This document shows, piece after piece, positions 17,386 to 26,058 of a stretch of DNA of 41,106 nucleotides. This DNA comes from Candidatus Nitrosopumilus sp. (GTDB taxonomy: Archaea; Thermoproteota; Nitrososphaeria; Nitrososphaerales; Nitrosopumilaceae): assembly GCA_021268355.1 (NCBI GenBank), contig JAJETY010000010.1:1-41106 (forward strand), in the 5' to 3' direction. Positions within the stretch are counted from its first letter, which is position 1, and each line of letters begins with the position of its first letter. A program made the translations under genes and the position numbers. Below the pieces are notes generated by a model, which searched no databases, had not been told where the DNA came from, and saw nothing but the letters and a program-made list of their open reading frames with translations.

Positions 17386-18072
17386 ATGGCCGATGTAACA
17401 GTTGCGAGATTCTCTTTTGAAGGAGAGAAATTTGAGATATTGGTAAAACCGGATCCCGCACTAGAGTACAAGATGGGAAAGAAAAAAGATATTTCAGCAA
17501 TTTTGGTTTCAGATGAAATCTATACTGATTCTGGAAAAGGCACAAAACCATCAACTGAGAAATTACTCAAAGCTTTCAAGACCGAAGACCAAACAGAGAT
17601 TGCCCAAATAATTATGCAAAAAGGTGATCTTAATCTTACAACTGATCAAAGACGAAAAATGATTGAAGATAAGAAAAAACAGATTGTGGCATACATTGCA
17701 AAGACCTATGTCGATCCTAAAACTCACTTGCCTCATCCACCTTTGAGAGTTGAGCAAGCAATGAAAGATGGACGAGTTTCAGTTGATCCTCAAAAAAGTG
17801 TCGATGAACAAGTTAAAGATATTGTAGAAAAACTTCGTTCAATAATTGCTCTAAAATCAGAAAATCTACAATTGGAGATTCTTGTCCCCGCACAATATGC
17901 TTCACAGTCATATGCTGTTCTCAAGTCAGTAGGTTCTCTGAAAAAAGAAGAATGGCAAAATAACGGTTCTCTAAAAGCAATACTTGAAATACCCGCTGGA
18001 GCAAGGCCAAACGTGATAGACAAATTAGGTTCTATAACCAAGGGTTCTGCATCAGTGGAGGTAATTCATTAA
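17386..18072 (+). CDS. sdo1: Ribosome maturation protein SBDS (Sdo1)
   Basis: This 228-aa archaeal SBDS homologue in eukaryotes helps release eIF6 during 60S maturation. The N-terminal domain has ARFSFEGEKFEILVKPDPALEYK and DKKKQIVAYIAKTYVDPKT, typical of the family. The central LPHPPLRVEQAM is a signature segment, and the C-terminal ferredoxin-like domain ends in GSITKGSASVEVIH. It heads the exosome superoperon; its stop overlaps the rrp4 start by one base (TAATG). An AT-rich TATA-like element (AGATAAATAC, 17352-17361) lies about 29 bp before ATG, so this is probably the operon promoter. Confidence 0.95.
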   Translation: MADVTVARFSFEGEKFEILVKPDPALEYKMGKKKDISAILVSDEIYTDSGKGTKPSTEKLLKAFKTEDQTEIAQIIMQKGDLNLTTDQRRKMIEDKKKQIVAYIAKTYVDPKTHLPHPPLRVEQAMKDGRVSVDPQKSVDEQVKDIVEKLRSIIALKSENLQLEILVPAQYASQSYAVLKSVGSLKKEEWQNNGSLKAILEIPAGARPNVIDKLGSITKGSASVEVIH

Positions 18073-18752
18073 TGGCAGACAAGAGAAAATATGTAATTCC
18101 TGGAGATGTAATAACTACAGGACCTTTTAGACCTGAACAAAATGTAATTTTAGATGGAAATAAAATAATTTCAACCACCATTGGTATTTCAGAAATTTAT
18201 GATGACTCTGTTCGTGTAATCCCACTTACCGGAAAATACATTCCAAAAATTAATGACCTTGTCATTGGCAAAGTGAATTCTCACACTTCTCTATCGTGGG
18301 AATTGGACATCAATTCATGTTATGTTGGATTTTTACCAGCCCAAGACGTCTTTGGACGTGACTTTTCTGCTCATGCAGATGAACTTTCTACTAAACTCCG
18401 AACAGGAGACCTTGTCGCTGCAAGAATTGCTAACTTTGACAGAACCAGAGATCCCCTAGTAACTATCGCTGATAGAGACTTGGGAAAGATTGACTCTGGC
18501 GACTTGATGCAAATTTCTCCAAGCAAGGTACCACGCCTAATTGGCAAGAAAGGTAGTATGATTCAGATGATTGAAGAGGCTACTGATGCTGCCGTTACAA
18601 TTGGCCAAAATGGCTGGGTTGTGGTCTCATGCGAATCCCCAGAGGGATTATTAAAGGCTAAAAAAGCAATTCAAATGGTTAATGAGCAAGCACATGTTGC
18701 AAATTTGACTGATCAAGTGAAAGAAATGTTAGATAAAAAAGGTGAATCATAA
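18072..18752 (+). CDS. rrp4: Exosome RNA-binding cap subunit Rrp4
   Basis: The 226-aa protein has the Rrp4 layout: N-terminal beta domain (VIPGDVITTG), S1 domain (LVIGKVNSHTSLSWELDIN), and a KH domain with the atypical GxxG loop seen in RLIGKKGSMIQMIEEAT. It caps the Rrp41-Rrp42 ring and feeds RNA into it. The stop overlaps the rrp41 start by one base. Length is normal for archaeal Rrp4. Confidence 0.96.
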   Translation: MADKRKYVIPGDVITTGPFRPEQNVILDGNKIISTTIGISEIYDDSVRVIPLTGKYIPKINDLVIGKVNSHTSLSWELDINSCYVGFLPAQDVFGRDFSAHADELSTKLRTGDLVAARIANFDRTRDPLVTIADRDLGKIDSGDLMQISPSKVPRLIGKKGSMIQMIEEATDAAVTIGQNGWVVVSCESPEGLLKAKKAIQMVNEQAHVANLTDQVKEMLDKKGES

Positions 18753-19486
18753 TGGGCGGAAGAGAAGCAACTATGGTCCTAATGGACGAAAATGGAAAAC
18801 GTTGCGATGGACGTACAGTTGATGAACCACGTCGTATTATGATTAAAGCTGGTGGACTCAAAAACGCTGATGGTTCATCCTATATTGAATTTGGAGATAA
18901 CAAAATTCTAGTTGGAGTATTTGGTCCAAGAGATGTTCATCCAAAACACATGTCTAATACTGACACTGGTATTTTGAGAGTTAGATATCACATGGAACCC
19001 TTCTCTGTTGGTGAGAGAAAGAATCCTGCTCCATCAAGAAGAGAGATTGAAATTTCCAAAGTTATCAAAGAAGCATTAGAGCCAGCAGTTATGTTAGAAA
19101 AATTCCCACGTACTGCTGTTGATGTATTTATCGAAGTTCTACAAGCAGACGGTGGAACTAGATGTGCAGCACTTACTGCAGCTTCTGTTGCTTTAGCTGA
19201 TGCAGGAATTCCAATGAGGGACATGGTTGCAGCAATTGCCGCTGGCAAAGTCGCAGATACTGTAATTCTTGATGTCAACAATGAAGAAGACCAAGCAGGT
19301 CAAGCAGACATGCCAATTGGTTACATGCCAAATCTTGAAAAAATTACATTATTACAATTAGACGGTGTATTGACTCCTGAAGAATACAAGAAATGTATTC
19401 AAGTTGGAGTCGATGGTTGCAAATTAGTTTATGAATTACAAAAGAAAGCACTCAATGACAAATACTTTGGAAACAAGGGAGATTAG
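18752..19486 (+). CDS. rrp41: Exosome catalytic subunit Rrp41
   Basis: The 244-aa RNase PH-fold subunit degrades RNA from the 3' end using phosphate and can add tails in reverse. It shows CDGRTVDEPRRI, the RNA-binding RREIEISKVI, and the phosphate/catalytic region DVNNEEDQAGQADMPIGYMP with the acidic residues expected of the active subunit. It is preceded by Rrp4 and followed after 2 bp by Rrp42, the standard exosome order. Confidence 0.96.
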   Translation: MGGREATMVLMDENGKRCDGRTVDEPRRIMIKAGGLKNADGSSYIEFGDNKILVGVFGPRDVHPKHMSNTDTGILRVRYHMEPFSVGERKNPAPSRREIEISKVIKEALEPAVMLEKFPRTAVDVFIEVLQADGGTRCAALTAASVALADAGIPMRDMVAAIAAGKVADTVILDVNNEEDQAGQADMPIGYMPNLEKITLLQLDGVLTPEEYKKCIQVGVDGCKLVYELQKKALNDKYFGNKGD

Positions 19487-19488
19487 AA

Positions 19489-20307
19489 ATGACATCAAGC
19501 ACAGTTATAGATGAACTAAAGAAAAATCAAATTCTTGAATTACTAGAACAAGGAAAAAGAGTTGATGGAAGAGCTCTTGATGAAGCAAGAGAAATTTCTA
19601 TTGAAACTAATGCAATTCCAAAAGCAAATGGCTCTGCTAGAGTTCGATTAGGTGACACTGAAGTCGTTTGTGGTGTTAAAATCCAACCTGACAGACCTTT
19701 CCCAGACACCGGTGACAAAGGACTATTCATTTGTACTGCTGAACTATTACCTTTATCACACCCTACAGTCGAAACTGGACCTCCTGGACCTGAAGTAATT
19801 GAATTAGCCAGAGTCGTAGATAGAGGAATTAGAGAAAGTCACATGATTGACGTTTCCCAATTGGTAATAGAAAAAGACAAATCAGTAATTGGTGTTTTTG
19901 CAGACAATGTCGTTGTTGATTATGATGGTAATCTCTTTGATGCATGTTCATACGCTGCAACAGCCGCATTGCTTTCTTCAAAAAGTCCAAAATGGAATTG
20001 GGTAGATGATGCACCAGCACTCGTTGAAGGTGAGGAAGTCAGTGTTCCAATCACTACAATCCCAGTATCTGTAACTATGGGCAAAATTGGAAAACACATC
20101 ATTGTTGATCCTAACGGTGATGAATGGGCAAGTATGGATGCAAGAATTACAATTACAACTGATTCTAATGGAAACATCTGTGCTTTACAAAAAGGCGGAG
20201 ATGATGGATTCACACTAGATGAAATTGTCCAATGTGGAGAAATATCTGTCAGAGTAGGCACAAAAATAAGAGAAAAATTAAAAGCAGCTCAACAAGGAGG
20301 TCAATAA
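19489..20307 (+). CDS. rrp42: Exosome non-catalytic subunit Rrp42
   Basis: The 272-aa RNase PH-fold partner has KRVDGRALDEAREISIETNAIP and LGDTEVVCGVKIQPDRPFPDTG at the start. A pseudo-active site lies around VVVDYDGNLFDACSYAATAALLS. It forms the hexameric ring with Rrp41 and contributes RNA-binding arginines while lacking catalysis itself. Length matches archaeal Rrp42 (about 270 aa). The next gene starts 1 bp later. Confidence 0.96.
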   Translation: MTSSTVIDELKKNQILELLEQGKRVDGRALDEAREISIETNAIPKANGSARVRLGDTEVVCGVKIQPDRPFPDTGDKGLFICTAELLPLSHPTVETGPPGPEVIELARVVDRGIRESHMIDVSQLVIEKDKSVIGVFADNVVVDYDGNLFDACSYAATAALLSSKSPKWNWVDDAPALVEGEEVSVPITTIPVSVTMGKIGKHIIVDPNGDEWASMDARITITTDSNGNICALQKGGDDGFTLDEIVQCGEISVRVGTKIREKLKAAQQGGQ

Positions 20308-20308
20308 A

Positions 20309-20521
20309 ATGGCAAAGGGTAAGAAATCTCTAAAAGGTCTTGGGGCAAGATACGGAATTAAAATTAGAAAACAATACACCAAAGTTCATCTTCAATTAAA
20401 AGAAAAACGAGCATGTCCTGAATGTGGTTCTAAAACATTTGGTAGAGATGCAGTAGGAATTTGGTCTTGTAAAAAATGCAGCTTCAAAATAGCTGGAACC
20501 GCATATGACGTTAAAGTTTAG
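20309..20521 (+). CDS. rpl37ae: Ribosomal protein eL43 (L37Ae)
   Basis: The 70-aa zinc-binding large-subunit protein carries CPECGSKTFGRDAVGIWSCK and the following KC, giving the C-x2-C...C-x2-C zinc ribbon. The basic start GKKSLKGLGARYGIKIRK is typical. Its last 17 bp encode the start of pcc1 in another frame, which suggests translational coupling. Confidence 0.94.
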   Translation: MAKGKKSLKGLGARYGIKIRKQYTKVHLQLKEKRACPECGSKTFGRDAVGIWSCKKCSFKIAGTAYDVKV

Positions 20522-20750
20522 TGCAAAAATTACAGTTGATGCAAAAGACAAAACAAAAGCAATTTTTGATTCAGTTAATACTGACAATGAATTTTATCCG
20601 GAGAATCCCGTAAAGACCGAAATCAAACTAGACAAAAAAATGGTAATTTCTGTAGAGTCTGATCATCTTCCTCATATGCGAGCAAATCTCAACTCTACTC
20701 TAAGATTGATTCAAGCAAGTTATGATACCATAGAATCGGTAAAGATATAA
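20505..20750 (+). CDS. pcc1: KEOPS complex subunit Pcc1
   Basis: This is an 81-aa dimerising subunit of the KEOPS complex, which makes the t6A modification on tRNAs decoding ANN codons. The beta-strand LKFSAKITVDAKDKTKAIFD and helix ESDHLPHMRANLNSTLRLIQ match the family, as do length and position inside the exosome superoperon. The start ATG 20505 lies within the end of rpl37ae; no other in-frame start fits. Confidence 0.88.
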   Translation: MTLKFSAKITVDAKDKTKAIFDSVNTDNEFYPENPVKTEIKLDKKMVISVESDHLPHMRANLNSTLRLIQASYDTIESVKI

Positions 20751-20773
20751 TGAAACAAAAGTTGTGATAATTT

Positions 20774-21163
20774 ATGTCAGCAGGACAAATGCCTCCATGG
20801 CTTCAAGAACAATTAATGAAACTACAACAGTCTCAACAAAACCTACAGTCCATCATGACTCAAAAACAACATCTAGAGATGGAAAAGGCCGAAACTGAAA
20901 AAGCACTTGAAGAACTAAAGAAAGTGGGAGATGCTGATGCAGTTTACAAACAAGCAGGAACCGTCTTACTAAAATCAACAAAAAAAGATTTGATTGATGA
21001 ACTCGAAGAAAAACAAGAATTGGCAAAAACACGTGCAACCGTTCTAGAAAAACAAGAGACTCGTGTTAAAGAGGCACTCAAAGAACAAGAAACAAAGATT
21101 ACAGAAATGATGAAGGGTGGTTCTCCAGATGCACCAAAATCAGAAGATAATCCTAGAAAATAA
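20774..21163 (+). CDS. pfdB: Prefoldin beta subunit
   Basis: This is a 129-aa chaperone subunit that forms a hexamer with the alpha subunit and passes unfolded protein to the thermosome. Two long coiled-coil helices (WLQEQLMKLQQSQQNLQSIM and DELEEKQELAKTRATVLEKQ) flank the beta hairpin AVYKQAGTVLLKSTKKDLI, the characteristic prefoldin pattern. It closes the superoperon, 23 bp after pcc1. Confidence 0.93.
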   Translation: MSAGQMPPWLQEQLMKLQQSQQNLQSIMTQKQHLEMEKAETEKALEELKKVGDADAVYKQAGTVLLKSTKKDLIDELEEKQELAKTRATVLEKQETRVKEALKEQETKITEMMKGGSPDAPKSEDNPRK

Positions 21164-21214
21164 TTCAAAAACTATTTTCATACAAGATATTAACAAATCA
21201 TTTCAAAGATATTT

Positions 21215-21901
21215 GTGAAATTAGAAAATCTTCGAATTATTGTTGATGAGAGAGAACGCAAAAGTGGAATCCCTGAACTTCTAAAATCCGTAGGTCTTAA
21301 TCTGGAGATGAAGACTCTTCCAATTGGCGATTACATCGTAGCTCCTGAGACTGTTGTTGAGCGAAAAAGCATTCGTGATTTGATGGCATCTGTTTTTGAT
21401 GGTAGGTTGTTTGATCAATGTACTAGACTAAAAGAGCACTTTGAAAACCCTATTGTTTTGATGGAAGGAAATGTTGATGAAATTGAAGAAATCACCGAAA
21501 ATCCTTTGATATTTTATGGTGCAATTTCTACTGTTGTTCTTGATTTTAAAATACCTGTAATACCCACTCCCAGCGCAACACATACTGCAAAACTGTTGGT
21601 ATCGATGTGTTCTAGAAAAGACGCTCCCAAAGGACCCTATCTCAAAAAAATAAAAAAATCATCTGATTTGGAACGTCAACAACTATCTGTTCTTTGCAGT
21701 CTTCCTGGTGTGGGTGAAAAATTTGCAATTCGTATGCTTGAAAAATTTGGAACTCCTTTGAAGGTTTTTGCAGCAACAACTTCAGAGCTTGCAAAAGTTG
21801 AAGGTCTAGGGGAAGCAAGAGCTAAGAAGATAAAAAAAACTCTAGACTCCAAAAGCAAGTATCTCAAAAAAACAAATCAAAAAACTCTTCATGATTCCTA
21901 G
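21215..21901 (+). CDS. XPF/ERCC4-family structure-specific endonuclease
   Basis: The product is 228 aa from GTG 21215. The ERCC4 nuclease domain carries IIVDERERKSGIP, GDYIV and the catalytic VERKSIRDLMASVFDGRLFD. The C-terminal part has two helix-hairpin-helix motifs, SLPGVGEKFAIRMLEKFG and VEGLGEARAKKI, which bind branched DNA. There is no helicase domain, so this is the short crenarchaeal/thaumarchaeal XPF form, usually dependent on PCNA, not Hef. The very end is lysine-rich; I see no clear PIP box. Confidence 0.92.
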   Translation: MKLENLRIIVDERERKSGIPELLKSVGLNLEMKTLPIGDYIVAPETVVERKSIRDLMASVFDGRLFDQCTRLKEHFENPIVLMEGNVDEIEEITENPLIFYGAISTVVLDFKIPVIPTPSATHTAKLLVSMCSRKDAPKGPYLKKIKKSSDLERQQLSVLCSLPGVGEKFAIRMLEKFGTPLKVFAATTSELAKVEGLGEARAKKIKKTLDSKSKYLKKTNQKTLHDS

Positions 21902-21982
21902 TCAAACAGAATTTCAATTCTTTGAAAACAAATTTTTACAAATCAGAATGGTATATACAAAATTAGAGCAAGAAAACATTTG

Positions 21983-22474
21983 ATGTCAGAAACGATTGAA
22001 TCACTAGTTAATTATGGACAAACGTTGATGAATCTAGGAAATCCAAAAGATGCTTTAGTAATCTATAATAAAATTCTTGAACAAGATCCTGATCACATAA
22101 TTGCACTTATGAAATCTGGTCACATCTTGGGACAACTAGCAAGATATGATCAAGCAATTATCCAATACAACAAAGTGCTTTCTTTAGAAAATAATCTCCT
22201 TGCCTTGCTTAACAAGGGGTTGGCCCACCATTATCTGGGTGAATTGGAAACTGCTTTGGATTGTTATGATAAAGTTTTGAAAGAAAAACCAAATAACCCT
22301 ACCACACTTTACAACAAGGCATCATCTTTGATTAAATCTGGAAAAATTCAAGAGGGAATCAAAATTTTGTCAGAGGTAATCAAGTTGGATTTTTCATTTA
22401 AGGAAAAAGCAAAGTATGATGTTGAATTTGAAAACATTCGAAAACTCAATGAATTCAAACAAATCACAGTTTGA
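21983..22474 (+). CDS. TPR-repeat protein
   Basis: The 163-aa protein is made of about four tetratricopeptide units, for example NPKDALVIYNKILEQDPDH, YDQAIIQYNKVLSLENN and LETALDCYDKVLKEKPNN. This is a protein-interaction scaffold with no enzymatic motif. ATG 21983 is preferred to the adjacent TTG 21980. The gene converges on nob1 with a 20-bp gap. The partner cannot be inferred. Confidence 0.85.
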   Translation: MSETIESLVNYGQTLMNLGNPKDALVIYNKILEQDPDHIIALMKSGHILGQLARYDQAIIQYNKVLSLENNLLALLNKGLAHHYLGELETALDCYDKVLKEKPNNPTTLYNKASSLIKSGKIQEGIKILSEVIKLDFSFKEKAKYDVEFENIRKLNEFKQITV

Positions 22475-22494
22475 TTATGATTGTAATTCCAGAG

Positions 22495-22974
22495 TTAATC
22501 TTTGAGCAATTTTCTTTTTAGCGGAGTACCACAGATTGGACATTCATTTCCACTTGAATGGTTGGTTCTACATCCAGGGCAATAATGAACCCACTTTCCA
22601 ACATCTTTGATTCCCTGAGTCATAATTGGTGAAATTTTCAAGCCTAGATTTCTTGCAACATTTGAAATAGCAAAATCATCACTAATTATCTCTCCTTGAA
22701 GTTCAATGCACAATGCAATTACTGACAAATCTTGCTTTGATAATTGCTGATAATCCCCCGTATTCTTTGCAGCATCTACTGCAGCCTTTGTTGATTCTGC
22801 ATCAGGCTCTCTAATCTTTAGTCTGTTTGTCTCAAGTAGCGTTCCTAATGCATCATGATTTTTCTTAATGTGTTTGATTTCATCATAGACTTGTGATGTT
22901 GTATAGCAATCATTGGATGATCTAAAAGGAACACCTGCATAAAACGCACTAGCATCTAAAATTCTAAAATCCAA
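22495..22974 (-). CDS. nob1: rRNA maturation endonuclease Nob1
   Basis: The 159-aa protein has a PIN nuclease domain followed by a zinc ribbon. Acidic metal-binding residues are visible in ILDASAFY, SKQDLSVIAL and ISDDFAISNVA. The C-terminal ribbon is CPGCRTNHSSGNECPICGTP. Nob1 cuts the 3' end of pre-16S rRNA. The TTG start at 22974 overlaps the NAD kinase gene by 11 bp, so the two are probably cotranscribed. Confidence 0.92.
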   Translation of the reverse strand: MDFRILDASAFYAGVPFRSSNDCYTTSQVYDEIKHIKKNHDALGTLLETNRLKIREPDAESTKAAVDAAKNTGDYQQLSKQDLSVIALCIELQGEIISDDFAISNVARNLGLKISPIMTQGIKDVGKWVHYCPGCRTNHSSGNECPICGTPLKRKLLKD

Positions 22975-23800
22975 GCTTACTCATTTGTCTTAATCCACGT
23001 TTTTTCAATCTGATAAATACTGCAGGTTTACTGTATTTCTTAATAATTATTGGTTCCTCAAACCCTGCAGTTTTTACAACTTGTGCATCCATTACAATGT
23101 TGCAATCATGAGAACTGATAATCTCAATCTTTTCATCTGGAACTACAATTGACGCAAGTCTATACACTGGAGCCACTGGAGTAATTATCAACACATCTAA
23201 ACTCTCATGCAAAATTGGTCCGCCCAATGAATAAGAGTGACCCGTAGAACCACTTGGAGTTGCGACAATCACTCCATCCATCTTTTGTTTAACTGTGTCA
23301 TTCTGGAATTTAATTTCAATTTCTGCAGTTTTTGTTAAATTTGCTCTGTTAATCAAAATCTCATTTAGTGCTGGTGGGAATTCCTTTCCTCCACAGGATG
23401 CAACTACTCTGGTTCTCTTATCTAAGAAAAATTTGTCCTTTTGAATTTCGGTTAATGCTTCATCAATCTCTTCAATTGTAATTTCAGCTAAAATTCCTCT
23501 GTTCCCCCCCACGTTTATTGTCAAAATTGGTGTTTCATTATCTAAATTTCTAAAAACCCTAAGCGTTGTTCCATCTCCACCTAAAGTAACAATCAGATCC
23601 AGCTTTACTTTTTTTAATTCCTCCAATGTCTCAATCTGCTTTGCACCTTCAACCTGAATTGGTGAAATTGTGTATACCTTGGATTTTCTAGCAAGTAATT
23701 TTTTTGCAACATCCGTTGCGGCTTTTTCAGAATCCTTGTTTCCTACCTTGCTTACTACTGCAACATTTTGAAGTTTCAACCAGTTTTCTAGAAATATCAT
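22964..23800 (-). CDS. nadK: NAD kinase
   Basis: This 278-aa enzyme phosphorylates NAD to NADP. The signature TLGGDGTTLRVFR lies near residue 73, followed by NVGGNRGILAEI. The NAD-binding loop PALNEILINR and glycine-rich TPSGSTGHSYSLGGPI are also present. Length is normal. The first residues MIFLENWLKLQ are slightly longer than the core fold, so a later start is possible. Confidence 0.94.
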   Translation of the reverse strand: MIFLENWLKLQNVAVVSKVGNKDSEKAATDVAKKLLARKSKVYTISPIQVEGAKQIETLEELKKVKLDLIVTLGGDGTTLRVFRNLDNETPILTINVGGNRGILAEITIEEIDEALTEIQKDKFFLDKRTRVVASCGGKEFPPALNEILINRANLTKTAEIEIKFQNDTVKQKMDGVIVATPSGSTGHSYSLGGPILHESLDVLIITPVAPVYRLASIVVPDEKIEIISSHDCNIVMDAQVVKTAGFEEPIIIKKYSKPAVFIRLKKRGLRQMSKLGF

Positions 23801-23861
23801 TTATTTAAAAATGATATTTTTTGGAAAAACAATTAAGTATCAAAGCGGTTTCGACTAATAC

Positions 23862-24707
23862 ATGAGTTACGCACATCCAGAAGTATTAGTTGATACAGAA
23901 TGGGTTTCACAAAATCCCCCAAATGAAAGTAGAAAATTAGTTGAAGTCGATTATGATCCAGTGAATGGATATCAGAAAGGTCACATTAACGGTGCCAGTC
24001 TAATCTGGTGGAAACGTGACATCAATGATCCAGTTACAAGAGACATCATCTCCAAAAAACAATTTGAAAAGTTGATGGCTAAAAATGGAATCACCAAAGA
24101 TGATGAAGTAATTCTTTATGGTGACTTTAACAATTGGTTTGCAGCATTTGTTTTCTGGGTTTTCAAAATCTATGGACATGAAAATCTAAAGATCATGAAT
24201 GGTGGCAGAAAAAAATGGGAATTAGAAAATAGAACTTATACCACTGATGAACCACAATTTGCTTCAGTTACGTATCAAGCACAACCTCCAGATGAAGGAT
24301 TACGTGCATATCTATTTGATGTGAGCCGTGCACTTGGAAAAGAAGACACAGTAATGGTTGATGTAAGATCTCCTGCAGAATTTTCCGGAGAAATAACTGC
24401 ACCACCAGAGTATCCAATGGAACATGCACAAAGAGGTGGACACATTCCTCATGCAAACAACATTCCATGGGCAACTGCAGTCAATGACGCTGATGGAACT
24501 TTCAAAACAGTTGAAGAACTAAAACAAAATTACGAGCCAAAAGGAGTTACACCTGACAAGGATGTAATTTGTTATTGTAGAATTGGAGAACGTTCTTCAC
24601 ACAGCTGGTTTGTTCTAAAGTACCTACTTGGATATCCAAAGGTTCGAAACTATGATGGTTCTTGGACTGAATGGGGAAACATGATAGGAAACCCAGTGGA
24701 AAAATAA
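23862..24707 (+). CDS. Two-domain rhodanese (thiosulfate/3-mercaptopyruvate sulfurtransferase family)
   Basis: The 281-aa protein has tandem rhodanese domains. The C-terminal one has VMVDVRSPAEFSG and the active loop VICYCRIGERSSHSWF, with the persulfide-forming Cys at the start of CRIGERSS. The N-terminal domain has EVDYDPVNGYQKGHINGA but its equivalent loop reads LYGDFNNWFA with no Cys, so it is the usual inactive structural half. It transfers sulfane sulfur from thiosulfate or a similar donor. The following small gene starts 1 bp after the stop. Confidence 0.9.
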   Translation: MSYAHPEVLVDTEWVSQNPPNESRKLVEVDYDPVNGYQKGHINGASLIWWKRDINDPVTRDIISKKQFEKLMAKNGITKDDEVILYGDFNNWFAAFVFWVFKIYGHENLKIMNGGRKKWELENRTYTTDEPQFASVTYQAQPPDEGLRAYLFDVSRALGKEDTVMVDVRSPAEFSGEITAPPEYPMEHAQRGGHIPHANNIPWATAVNDADGTFKTVEELKQNYEPKGVTPDKDVICYCRIGERSSHSWFVLKYLLGYPKVRNYDGSWTEWGNMIGNPVEK

Positions 24708-24708
24708 A

Positions 24709-25020
24709 TTGCTACTAGATCTCCCTGTTTTAAAGAAGGGATCTTTTTATTTTATCAAAGATTCTGAAACCGATCTTGTCATGGAAGACAAAACTAAGAG
24801 AGGCCTTACTGTCAAAGAAACATCAATTGATGAAAAACTCAATGTAACTGCCGACAAAGGAATGATCCACGATATGGATGGAATAGGTCATTGGGTTCCA
24901 ATTAGGTGGTATTTTCCAAAGGATTCCTTCAATCTAGAAGCAGTTACAATCCATGCTGAAGCAATGGAAAAAAAATACACCGAACTTAGGGAACTTACAT
25001 GTCCCGATGACAACGACTGA
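24709..25020 (+). CDS. Hypothetical protein linked to the rhodanese gene
   Basis: The product is 103 aa from TTG 24709. It is a soluble protein with beta-strand character (KGSFYFIKDSETDLVMEDK, KLNVTADKGMIHDMDGIGHW) and an acidic helical tail ending in CPDDND. The FxFIKDSET and HWVPIRWYFP segments are distinctive, but I do not recognise the family. Near-abutment with the rhodanese gene suggests cotranscription; any sulfur role is inference. Confidence 0.65.
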   Translation: MLLDLPVLKKGSFYFIKDSETDLVMEDKTKRGLTVKETSIDEKLNVTADKGMIHDMDGIGHWVPIRWYFPKDSFNLEAVTIHAEAMEKKYTELRELTCPDDND

Positions 25021-25025
25021 TAACC

Positions 25026-25035
25026 TTTTTAAATA
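25026..25035 (+). promoter_or_regulatory. TATA box of the Fe-S protein gene
   Basis: TTTTTAAATA is centred 26 bp before ATG 25057, the spacing of a leaderless archaeal promoter. No ribosome-binding site precedes the ATG, which supports that reading. Confidence 0.55.
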
Positions 25036-25056
25036 AAATCGATTCACAAAATTCAG

Positions 25057-26004
25057 ATGTCCTTACTTCTCAAAGATCGAGTTTGGTCAATGGAAGCCCC
25101 AACTGCAAAGCGTGGAGTCTATCCATTACATGGATTCAAACTTGGATTGTATAGATTACCAATTAACCTTGAAGATCCTAATGATATAAAATCAGTTCAT
25201 GACGGTCTCAAAAAGGCATTTGAGATGGACAAGTATGCAGACAGAGTTTTTGCAACTTACCGTTGGAAAGAACAAAACATGAATGATCCTGATGCAAAAG
25301 GATACGAGGAAGTTGAATTATCGGTTACAGTTGAAATTGTCACTGGCGAAGTTGTCGATATCATTTATCAGATTTTCCCAATTGAGAAATTTGGTGACCC
25401 AAACTGGGTTAAAGATTATAGAAAGAAAGCTGACCATTTTGCAAAAATGGTTATTGACACTATTTTACGAAACACAATCTTGGCAGACAAGATGATTTCT
25501 TATTTTGTAAAGACAGAAAAAATTTCTGAAGTTGCAGCAATTCAAAAACTCGAAGAACTTACTCCACTTGCAAAGATTGTTCTTGGAGCAAAACCAAAAC
25601 CAGTAGAAGCAACTGAAGAAGCAGAAACAGAAGACGAAGGTGAAATTGAAATTCCAGATGGTGCAAAACCTGGACCAATTGATGTTGAATACAAGCAAAA
25701 GATGAAAGCATCTACGCCATACGAAGCACCAGAACACACAATCAAAACTTGGGGTAGAAAAGGTACAGGTAACGGAATCATGGGTGTTTGGGGAGAATTT
25801 GTTTCTGTAGATTATGATATTTGTGTTGCAGATGGTGGATGTATTGAAGCCTGTCCAGTTGGTGTCTATGAATGGTTTGACACTCCAGGAAATCCTGCAT
25901 CTGACAAGAAACCCCTAATGTCAAAAGAACCAGATTGTATCTTCTGTCTTGCATGTGAAGGTGTTTGTCCACCACAAGCTATCAAGATCTTTGAACAAAA
26001 ATAG
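25057..26004 (+). CDS. Zinc-ferredoxin-like Fe-S protein with a long N-terminal domain
   Basis: The product is 315 aa. The last 80 residues match Sulfolobus-type zinc ferredoxin: a first cluster motif CVADGGCIEACPVGVYEW, a spacer WFDTPGNPASDKKP, and a second motif CIFCLACEGVCPPQAI. Together they would hold a [3Fe-4S]/[4Fe-4S] or two [4Fe-4S] clusters. Residues 1-190 form a separate domain of unknown function, joined by an acidic Pro/Glu linker (VEATEEAETEDEGEIEIPDG). It has no membrane segment, so it is a cytoplasmic electron carrier or donor. It has its own TATA box. It could serve the nearby ferredoxin-dependent enzymes, but nothing in the sequence proves the partner. Confidence 0.88.
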   Translation: MSLLLKDRVWSMEAPTAKRGVYPLHGFKLGLYRLPINLEDPNDIKSVHDGLKKAFEMDKYADRVFATYRWKEQNMNDPDAKGYEEVELSVTVEIVTGEVVDIIYQIFPIEKFGDPNWVKDYRKKADHFAKMVIDTILRNTILADKMISYFVKTEKISEVAAIQKLEELTPLAKIVLGAKPKPVEATEEAETEDEGEIEIPDGAKPGPIDVEYKQKMKASTPYEAPEHTIKTWGRKGTGNGIMGVWGEFVSVDYDICVADGGCIEACPVGVYEWFDTPGNPASDKKPLMSKEPDCIFCLACEGVCPPQAIKIFEQK

Positions 26005-26020
26005 TCGTAATCTGTCGCAA

Positions 26021-26028
26021 GTATAAAT
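26021..26028 (+). promoter_or_regulatory. TATA-like box of the GT2 gene
   Basis: GTATAAAT lies about 35 bp before ATG 26059, which would leave a leader of roughly 8-10 nt. A purine-rich stretch (AGGGAAA) precedes the ATG. Confidence 0.45.
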
Positions 26029-26058
26029 AGCGAATAGTGATTTTCAGAGCTAGGGAAA

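Noticed and set aside
17386-21163. The exosome gene string as a novel system
   Set aside because: It is the known archaeal exosome superoperon with its standard order.
23862-24707. Missing Cys in the N-terminal rhodanese domain as an oddity
   Set aside because: In two-domain sulfurtransferases the first domain normally lacks the active Cys, so this is ordinary.
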